A stretch of 64,000 nt of DNA, from NCBI GenBank assembly GCA_020161755.1, contig JAIUOS010000009.1, forward strand, positions 1 to 64,000, in the 5' to 3' direction. Origin of the DNA: Actinomycetota bacterium. GTDB taxonomy: Bacteria > Actinomycetota > Actinomycetes > Propionibacteriales > Propionibacteriaceae. A program made the position numbers and the translations under genes. Position 1 is the stretch's first letter. Every line of letters starts with the position of its first letter. The notes beneath the pieces are model-generated. The model worked only from the letters and a program-made list of their open reading frames with translations, was not told the origin of the DNA and ran no database searches. Shown here piece by piece: positions 63,824 to 64,000 of this stretch.

Positions 63824-64000
63824 ATGGCGTCCCGTGTGATCAGCTGCCCCTCCTGCGGCACGAAGAACCGCGTCCCGGTGGGCGGCACCGGGCGCCCCCA
63901 GTGCGCGTCGTGCCACGCTCCCCTGCCGTGGCTGGTGGACGCCGGCGACACCGACTTCGCGGACGCGACGGCCACCAGCCAGCTCGTGCTGGTCGACCTG
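63824..64000 (+). CDS. Thioredoxin with N-terminal zinc motif, partial
   Basis: The first 59 codons of a gene cut by the window edge. Residues 8-11 (CPSC) and 27-30 (CASC) form a zinc ribbon, followed by PLPWLVDAGDTDFADATATS and LVLVDL, the first strand of a thioredoxin fold. This is the layout of thioredoxin 2 (TrxC), a stress-induced thiol reductant. The CGPC active site lies beyond 64000. Confidence 0.82.
   Translation, partial: MASRVISCPSCGTKNRVPVGGTGRPQCASCHAPLPWLVDAGDTDFADATATSQLVLVDL

Overview
The window is chromosomal DNA from a high-GC actinobacterium. The evidence is the gene order (tRNA-Thr, tRNA-Met, rpmG, hadA/hadB-like, murB; tRNA-Trp, secE, nusG, rplK, rplA, rplJ, rplL, rpoB, rpoC), the codon use, an Rpf-type resuscitation factor, an MptB-like mannosyltransferase and a 13E12/DUF222 protein. 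Propionibacteriales (Propionibacteriaceae) is my best guess, but this is inference. No prophage, CRISPR array, transposase or plasmid genes were seen.

Layout. 1-15900 is mostly minus-strand core: rpoC (partial), rpoB, L7/L12, L10, L1, L11, NusG, SecE, an aminotransferase, MurB, two hot-dog dehydratase-like proteins, L33, and tRNAs Trp, Met and Thr. Between rpoB and rplL sits an accessory pair that is not part of the usual operon: a helix-turn-helix/TPR regulator (5182-6447) divergent from a 48-residue peptide gene with an export signal (6565-6711). The shared promoter region carries repeated GTCAA half-sites. This looks like a secreted-peptide/TPR-receptor (RRNPP-like) signalling pair and is the most interesting item here.

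15900-27000 holds housekeeping and repair genes (UdgB and an alkyltransferase-like protein, fumarase, tRNA-Tyr, YajQ, a D-threonine aldolase-like enzyme, ExoIII, a CoA hydrolase, a mannosyltransferase, a DUF222-HNH protein, a DEAD-box helicase, a cold-shock protein). Several are separated by large intergenic hairpins, some belonging to repeat families.

27000-37525 is a sugar-catabolic locus: a DeoR repressor coupled to a ZIP transporter, a GH4 glycosidase, an amidohydrolase, two tandem binding lipoproteins, a SIS-domain enzyme, two ABC permeases and a PfkB kinase. No ATPase gene is present, so a shared MsiK-type ATPase elsewhere is expected. 37600-41000 holds an exported beta-helix-like protein and an orphan membrane-anchored protein.

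41000-49200 contains two TetR-controlled export units: a kinase/TetR/MFS operon whose efflux pump carries a large extracytoplasmic insert, and an ABC ATPase/YhgE/TetR operon. 49252-56014 carries an SDR, an alkyl-DHAP-synthase-like flavoprotein, and a tightly coupled operon of two ferritin-like paralogs around a fatty-acyl-reductase/HAD fusion. Together they suggest ether-lipid or fatty-alcohol chemistry.

56018-64000 holds a pyruvyl-transferase-like protein and an Rpf, then a lower-GC insert with an HNH endonuclease, a NERD-UvrD helicase and a frameshifted small gene (possible defence island). It ends with quinone oxidoreductase, OsmC and partial thioredoxin genes.
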